Origin: Prasinococcaceae sp. CCMP 1430
Lineage: Eukaryota; Prasinodermophyta; Palmophyllophyceae; Prasinococcales; Prasinococcaceae
NCBI GenBank assembly: GCA_013416795.1
Contig: RQSC01000001.1
Span: forward strand, 329,715 to 393,714
Length of the DNA: 64,000 bases
Direction of reading: 5' to 3'
Shown here piece after piece: positions 58,939 to 64,000 of this stretch; position 1 is the stretch's first letter; every line of letters starts with the position of its first letter. The translations under genes were made by a program, and so were the position numbers. Below the pieces are notes generated by a model. That model did no database searches. It had not been told where the DNA came from and worked only from the letters and a program-made list of their open reading frames with translations.

Positions 58939-61659
58939 TCACTCGGCGGCCACGCTCGCCGCGCGGCGAATGACACGGGCGAGATCTGCATGGCCGCACT
59001 GCGCCGCCACTGCAGCGGCTGTCACGCCACCCTGGTCGGTGGCCAGAGCATCGGCGCCGCTCTCGAGCAGCAGCGTGGCGACGTCGGCTGAGCCGTGCAT
59101 TGCAGCCAGATGCAGAGCGGTTGCCCCGTCGCCTCGCCGTTTGTGTTGCACGTTGGCGCCGCTCTCGATGAGGCGCATTGCCACGGCATGCCTGTTGCGA
59201 AACGTGGCCATCTGAAGTGGAGTGTCGCCCATGTTGTTGGTTTCGGCGTTCACGCTAGCGCCACCACTGACAAGTCGCACAGCGCAGATCTCGTGCCCAT
59301 GTAGCGCGGCGTAGTGCAGGGGCGTGGCACCGTTGTCGTTGCGCACGTCTGGGGTGGTCGAGACACTCAGCAGCTCGCGCAGCGTGGCAGCTGCGCCGCG
59401 CGCGGCCGCTAGGTGCAGTGGCGTGGCCTTGTCTGGTCTCTTGGACCCTCCCACCTGAGCCTCAGCACCCAGAAGCCTGCGCAGCAGGCCTGTGTGTCCC
59501 TTCGAGGCCGCGAGATGCAGCGCCGTGTTGCCAGCGGCGTCGCATAGGGTCACGTCTGCACCGGCCTCGATGAGAGTCGTGGCTGCCTGCTCGTGCCCGT
59601 TGAGCGCTGTCAGGTGCAGAGGGGTGATGTCGCTAGCACAGCGCACATTGGGATCGACGCTCGGCCCGTCCAGTAGGAGCGCCATCACTGCATCGGCCCC
59701 GCTAAGGGCGGACAGGTGCAACGGCGTGCGCTTGAAGATGCTCTCCGTGACATTCCTGTCGGCGCCTGCACCCAGTAGGCTCTCTGCAATGTCGGCAACA
59801 CCGACGGTTGCGCAGAGGTGAAGCGCGGTCGAGCCATCCTGTTTGCGTAGGTTGACCACCTCCTTGATGGCAGCGCGTGCGGCGTCACTCTCGGGCTCAA
59901 AGGCCTCACCGGTGTCGCCGCCACGCGCGGCGTACGCCAGGAGGCGATCCACTATAAGCGCCTGGCGCTTCCACACTGCCTGGTGCAGCGGTGTGTCGCC
60001 GCCCTCCATGCGAGCCGAGACAGACGCGCCACATTCAAGCAGCGCGTCCACGACTTCCACATGTCCCGTCCAGCAGGCGTAGTGCAGGGGCGTCGAGTTG
60101 TTGCGCGAACGCCTCTCTGTATCGCCGCCCGTGTGAAGTAAGAGCCTCAGGACGCGCGTGTGGCCCATACGGGCAGCCACGTGCATGGCCGTGTCGTCGT
60201 TGGCGCCGTAGGGGGCGTTGATGTCGCCCGCAGGGTTCTGACCGCTATTCCTCTGTTGGTCGAGCAGGCGTTCCGTCGCCGAGACGTCGCCGGCGTGGAC
60301 TGCCTGGTGCAGGTGGTAGACGCGCTCCGCGTCAACCCCTCGGTTGCTGGGGGGGCGCTGCTGCGCCCGACGCTGGGGCAGGAAGAGCGCCGCAGCGCTC
60401 GGCCCATACATACTGAGGTCGAGCATTGCACTCATCTGCAAGTCCGCGGAGGTGCCACTCGCGCTCATCATCATGCGGCGCTGCATCTGCACGACGCACA
60501 CGCTGATGTGCGGGAGCTGCGCCTTTGCCGGTGAGTTGTTCGGCACGCGCGCTGAGAAGGCCTGCAGCGCGCTTGGCTCTGACGCTGCGGCGGCGATCAT
60601 TGATGCCGTAGACTCGAGCTCACCAGGCGTAACCGAGCGCAGCACGTCCACAAGCGACGGGTCCGCAGCCAGGGCTGCATTCAAGTGCGGGATGGCCGCT
60701 GTGAAAGCATCTTGTACGCCGCCGATGGGCATAGGCTGCAGCTGCGGGTGGTGATGCACGTGAACCACCTGGCGCGCATTGGCCATCGGCTGCGAGCGCT
60801 GCTGCTGAGGTACCTGCGCCTGCGCGCGAGCGTGGGCCTGCATCTGCGCTTGTCCCTGCGCGCGGGGATGCGCCTGAATCATCTGCGCTTGCTGCTGCCG
60901 CACCTGCGCTCCCTGCTGCCTGAGCGCCTGCTGCTGTTGCTGCGCGAGATGCGCCATCTGTTGTTGCGACGGCGCCGCCGCAGTAGGCCGGCGTACCTCA
61001 TCGATTTGCACGATGTGTGGCATGGGCGGCAGCGCCGCCCGTCCGTTGCGCTGCAGCCAGTCTGCGACGAGCGCTCGCATTGCGAGATTCGGCACGAGCG
61101 TCTTGCTGGGCAGCGAGGCGCCCGTCACGGGTGAGGTCGAGTTCGATTCGAGCCAGCGCCGGATGGCGCTGTATTCGTACGTGTGCCCATCCACAGTGAG
61201 CACTGGCTCGCGCAGCAAGTCCTGCGTCACCGGGCAAAGCAGGCTGTCCGGCACAGCGTCGCCATGCAAATCCGGAACAGCTGCTTGCGACGACGCTGGG
61301 CGCGCGTTCTGCGCTTGAGCCTGCTCCAGCGTTCGCTGCCGCTCGATGGGCGGCCTCGTGAGATCGGCCGCGGTGGGGGTACGGGCAGATTGCCCGACCA
61401 TGGCCTCGCGCACCGCCTGCACGAGCCGTCTGCGCGGCCCGAGCCTCAGCCCAAGCGCGTCGAAGTCGGCCTCGGTGAGAAGCGCGACGTCCTCGAGCGC
61501 GAGCTCCTCCTCGGCGAGCCGCGCGGCGTGCTTCTCGAGGCCGGCAGCGTCGACGACCCTTGCGAGCGCCGCCGCGAGCACCGGAGGCTCGCATTCATCC
61601 TGGGCGGCCTCGCCCTCCGCCGCACCCACCACCTCTAGCGAGCACGCAGGCGGCGCCAT
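58939..61659 (-). CDS. SAM / U-box / ankyrin-repeat protein (putative E3 ligase)
   Basis: Minus-strand ATG 61659 to stop 58939, 906 aa, single exon. A SAM-like domain (about 26-90: ALEDVALLTEADFDALGLRL, GPRRRLVQAV) comes first. The U-box (about 130-200: PDSLLCPVTQDLLREPVLTV, HTYEYSAIRRWL, SPVTGASLPSKTLVPNLAMR) recruits ubiquitin-loaded E2. A Gln/His/Ala-rich linker (about 225-320) follows, then about 11-12 ankyrin repeats to the end (e.g. TPLHYACWTGHVEVVDALLE, TPLHLTALNGHEQAATTLIE, TALHLAASKGHTGLLRRLL). The ankyrins should bind substrate. U-box and ankyrin proteins exist separately in plants and animals; SAM-U-box-ankyrin in one chain is an unusual order. It converges on Pth, 100 bp away. Confidence 0.88.
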   Translation of the reverse strand: MAPPACSLEVVGAAEGEAAQDECEPPVLAAALARVVDAAGLEKHAARLAEEELALEDVALLTEADFDALGLRLGPRRRLVQAVREAMVGQSARTPTAADLTRPPIERQRTLEQAQAQNARPASSQAAVPDLHGDAVPDSLLCPVTQDLLREPVLTVDGHTYEYSAIRRWLESNSTSPVTGASLPSKTLVPNLAMRALVADWLQRNGRAALPPMPHIVQIDEVRRPTAAAPSQQQMAHLAQQQQQALRQQGAQVRQQQAQMIQAHPRAQGQAQMQAHARAQAQVPQQQRSQPMANARQVVHVHHHPQLQPMPIGGVQDAFTAAIPHLNAALAADPSLVDVLRSVTPGELESTASMIAAAASEPSALQAFSARVPNNSPAKAQLPHISVCVVQMQRRMMMSASGTSADLQMSAMLDLSMYGPSAAALFLPQRRAQQRPPSNRGVDAERVYHLHQAVHAGDVSATERLLDQQRNSGQNPAGDINAPYGANDDTAMHVAARMGHTRVLRLLLHTGGDTERRSRNNSTPLHYACWTGHVEVVDALLECGASVSARMEGGDTPLHQAVWKRQALIVDRLLAYAARGGDTGEAFEPESDAARAAIKEVVNLRKQDGSTALHLCATVGVADIAESLLGAGADRNVTESIFKRTPLHLSALSGADAVMALLLDGPSVDPNVRCASDITPLHLTALNGHEQAATTLIEAGADVTLCDAAGNTALHLAASKGHTGLLRRLLGAEAQVGGSKRPDKATPLHLAAARGAAATLRELLSVSTTPDVRNDNGATPLHYAALHGHEICAVRLVSGGASVNAETNNMGDTPLQMATFRNRHAVAMRLIESGANVQHKRRGDGATALHLAAMHGSADVATLLLESGADALATDQGGVTAAAVAAQCGHADLARVIRRAASVAAE

Positions 61660-62965
61660 CGGCGGCACCGAGCGCGGCGGCGGCAGCAGCCCGAGCGCGC
61701 GCAGCGCGGCGCTGGCGAGAAGAATGGTGCCCGCCTGCGCGCGGCAGGTGCCGCGCGCGGCCGCGCGCGTGCGCGCGTCCAGCTCGCTCGGGCCGCGAGC
61801 CCGACTGACAACCCCACCAAGCCTACCCCCGCACGGTCGCACGCCTGCCCCCCCCTTCCGCACACGCGCCGCACTCCGCCCGCGTGCGCGTTGTGACCGG
61901 CGGGCACCCGTGGTGCAGCGGAGGGCGCGCTGCGCCCGCACGAAAAAAGAGTGGCTCGCTCCGCTTCGCGCCCGCCCCCAAATCCCATCCGTTGCCCGGT
62001 TCGTTCGCGATAGCGATGCGGCGTGCCCAGCGACGACCAAAGCATCTTCACCGCGAAAACATTCCAACCGTGTGCACGTGCGCAGCTCGCAGCCGGCACA
62101 GCTGGCATCGCCGGTTGCCTCGGTCCACATCATCACACGCCGACGAAGTCTTGACAGCCTTGCTGGTTGGTTGATGGATTGCGGTGGGTGCGTGGGTGAC
62201 AGGCTGCGTGCCATACGCGGGAGGGGCGGCGCTCTCGCCCTCGCCCTCGCCCCCCTTGCTGCGCTCCCCCGCGGCCCCGCCCAGCGCGGCCGGGCGCTGC
62301 AGCCGCCGCGTGCGAGTGCTGTGCCCCCAGCCTCCCGCAGCCGCTGCCGCCGGCGCCGCCGGCGCGCTCGGCGCGCAACACCCCCCCGCCTGTCCGATCG
62401 CGTCGGCAGCAATGCCTCGCGCCTCCAGGAATTCCGAGCGGGGCCGCGGGCGGACGCGGGCGCGACCGATGGGTTCCGGTTCCCAGGCTCGCGCGCCGGC
62501 GGTGCGCCAGCTCAGCGCGTGGCAAATAGGCATTGTAAAAATCTGAGCGCGCGCCGTCCGGTGCGGATCGCGCCGCTGCGCGCCACCTGTCTGGCAGCGG
62601 GCGACGGGGAACAGAGCTCGCTGACCGCGATGCGATGTGTTGGAAAGGCTCGCTCGCGCGGGGCGAGGCGCGGGGCGCGCGCCCCGCGGCCCGCGCGGCG
62701 CCAGCCATTTGCATTGGCGGCAGACAGCAATTGTTGCGAGGGTGGGGAGCGCGCGCGGGTGTCATCCGGCTGCTTTCCCACTCCCACCACCTCCACCACC
62801 ATCTCCTGCACCTCATACACATCCTACACGTCTCGCGGCTCGAGGGAGGGCCCGTGCTCGCGACCGACGCGCTTGCGCGCCCTCGGCCGTACAACGAGGA
62901 CGGCCCCGCGTCCGGCGCGCCCTCGCGCTTCGACGCCCGCCGCGCACCCTTCACCCGCAGGCGAG
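61660..62965. other. Long divergent intergenic region
   Basis: About 1.3 kb between the SAM/U-box gene and the double-SANT gene. GC-rich with purine/pyrimidine tracts and TCGCCCTCGCCCTCGCCC repeats near 62236. Many overlapping open frames on both strands, none with protein-like composition. CACCCGCAG at 62960, just before the SANT gene ATG, could be a splice acceptor for a 5' exon. Confidence 0.4.
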
Positions 62966-64000
62966 ATGCTGAGCAACCTAGCGGCGCGCGCGATGGCACT
63001 CGCGTGCGGCAGCAGCCCGAGCGCGGCCGATGGTGGCTCAGCGCGCGACGAATTGAGAGCACAGATGGTGGGCGAGGAGCGCGGGGCATCACCGGGCGCC
63101 GCGGAGCCGCAACACACAGAGCACAATCCCACCGCTTCCCCAGCACTAGCCAGCGCGGGGCCGGCGGAGCTCCCGGCCGCGCCTGCTGCGGCGGGTGCGA
63201 CGCCCATCGAATCCGCGGGCGGCGGGGACGGCAAAGAGGTATCTCCAGGGGTGGCGGCACCGAAACGCATCTGCGTGAAGTGGTCCGATGAAGATGTCGA
63301 GAAGCTCTTGTCGGGGATCGAGAAGTACGGCATTGGTCGCTGGGGCGACATCGTGAATGAGTCGTTCTCGGACGCACCCCACCCGCGTGGCAAGAACAAC
63401 ATAATGATGAAATGGCGCAACATGTGCGAGGCGGTTGTCAGGACCAGATACAACACGATGGGCGTCGACTCGTTCAACACGAGTAGCATGTCAGCACTGG
63501 AGCAGGCGGAGGTGGTCCGCTGCGTGCGGGCGTACCTGCGGGGACGCAAGGGCGATGGTGGCGAGGACAAAGACGAGGATCTCAGCAAAGCGGCCGAACC
63601 GGCGGCCACCGAGATCTTACAGGTGAAGCCAAAAGCGGCAAAGGCGCAAACATCGGGCCGCTATGGCCCAGGCACGGGGCGGAAGCGCGGGTTCGTCCAC
63701 GGGCTAGACGCGCTCCTTGCGGCGCTCGCTGGGACCGAACCCGATCCCGAACTTCTCTCCGGTGGCAACAAGCCCTGCGGCATGGTGGCCACCGACGCCT
63801 CGGAGGAGAGGGACAAGGGGAAGAAGCGCATCTTGGTAGCCTGGGATGATGCGGAGACGAGCGCGCTGCGGCAGTGCGTGAATCGATACGCCTTCACGGA
63901 TGAAACAGGTGATCGAAAGGTGGCGTGGGCCAAGATTCTCAAAGACAAGGTGCGTGCCCCCGCGTGCTTCGCTCTCCATGCGCGGCGCGGCCGGCTTAAC
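62966..64000 (+). CDS. Double SANT/Myb protein, telobox-Myb-like (partial at window end)
   Basis: ATG 62966. Exon 1 runs to 63949 (328 codons, phase 0), followed by donor gtgcgt at 63950. The rest lies beyond the window. After a disordered Ala/Pro/Gly N-terminus, SANT 1 (about 97-150) reads KWSDEDVEKLLSGIEKYGIG, RWGDIVNESF, and ends GKNNIMMKWRNM, which resembles the telobox-Myb ending LKDKWRN of telomere-binding TRF/TRB proteins. After a basic linker, SANT 2 (about 290-328) reads RILVAWDDAETSALRQCV and is cut by the intron. DNA or chromatin binding is likely; telomere or telo-box binding is an inference from the MMKWRNM segment. Confidence 0.72.
   Translation, partial: MLSNLAARAMALACGSSPSAADGGSARDELRAQMVGEERGASPGAAEPQHTEHNPTASPALASAGPAELPAAPAAAGATPIESAGGGDGKEVSPGVAAPKRICVKWSDEDVEKLLSGIEKYGIGRWGDIVNESFSDAPHPRGKNNIMMKWRNMCEAVVRTRYNTMGVDSFNTSSMSALEQAEVVRCVRAYLRGRKGDGGEDKDEDLSKAAEPAATEILQVKPKAAKAQTSGRYGPGTGRKRGFVHGLDALLAALAGTEPDPELLSGGNKPCGMVATDASEERDKGKKRILVAWDDAETSALRQCVNRYAFTDETGDRKVAWAKILKDKVRAPACFALHARRGRLN

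Noticed and set aside
1-64000. tRNA, rRNA, snRNA, CRISPR arrays or transposons
   Set aside because: I looked for cloverleaf-like stretches, U1-like 5' ends, spaced repeats and transposase motifs by eye and found none I could support.

Overview
This is a GC-rich eukaryotic nuclear window from a unicellular alga or protist. I count about 30 protein-coding genes on both strands. Nearly all have zero to five short GT-AG introns (roughly 90-480 nt), and several convergent neighbours are separated by only 70-100 bp. A plastid-lipid-associated fibrillin and possible transit-peptide N-termini suggest a plastid. An axonemal dynein assembly factor (WDR92/DNAAF10), an EML-type WD40 protein and an axonemal-looking small protein suggest a motile flagellum. 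Base composition, gene density and splice-site style fit a haptophyte or a similar GC-rich microalga, but the sequence alone does not fix the lineage.

Layout. 1-1.5 kb: low-complexity DNA with a 43-bp tandem repeat, telobox-like motifs and a CA microsatellite. 1.5-8.2 kb: secreted bicupin, EML WD40 protein, and an unknown protein with an internal duplication. 8.8-15.4 kb: tandem-PC4 transcription cofactor, DUF445 membrane protein (minus), a small Myb-like gene, and a GCN20/eEF3-like ABC ATPase. 15.6-23.9 kb: peroxisomal-type multifunctional beta-oxidation enzyme (minus), an Ala-rich one-TM protein, and a giant secreted IPT/TIG protein (minus). 24.4-30.1 kb: axonemal-like protein, then fibrillin and XRN2 (both minus), which overlap or are joined in an unusual way. 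31-38.6 kb: FKBP protein, a UBL-like/TPR/zinc protein (minus), WDR92 (minus), a tiny coiled-coil protein, and an RLK/Pelle-type kinase (minus). 38.9-45.2 kb: Ran GTPase, U2AF35, PRPP synthetase (minus), an assembly gap, and a conserved unknown. 45.6-55 kb: cupredoxin-coiled-coil fusion, a small two-TM protein (minus), an Hrq1-type helicase (minus), and a FABP-like protein (minus). 55.5-64 kb: lysyl-tRNA synthetase (minus), peptidyl-tRNA hydrolase, a SAM/U-box/ankyrin protein (minus), and a double-SANT protein running off the end.

No single multi-gene system (operon-like cluster, mobile element or CRISPR) is visible. The genes are mostly housekeeping functions: translation, RNA decay and splicing, nuclear transport, nucleotide and lipid metabolism, and cilia. 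The unusual signals are structural. They are a Ran gene whose start codon and stop codon each sit alone in a coding exon, 5' splice sites with a strong C at +4 and invariant G at +5, a GC-AG intron, an XRN2/fibrillin junction without an obvious boundary, and several uncommon domain architectures.

Gene starts were checked for real ATG codons. Where no in-frame ATG exists the entry says so. Exon boundaries were inferred by eye from splice motifs, reading phase and family conservation.
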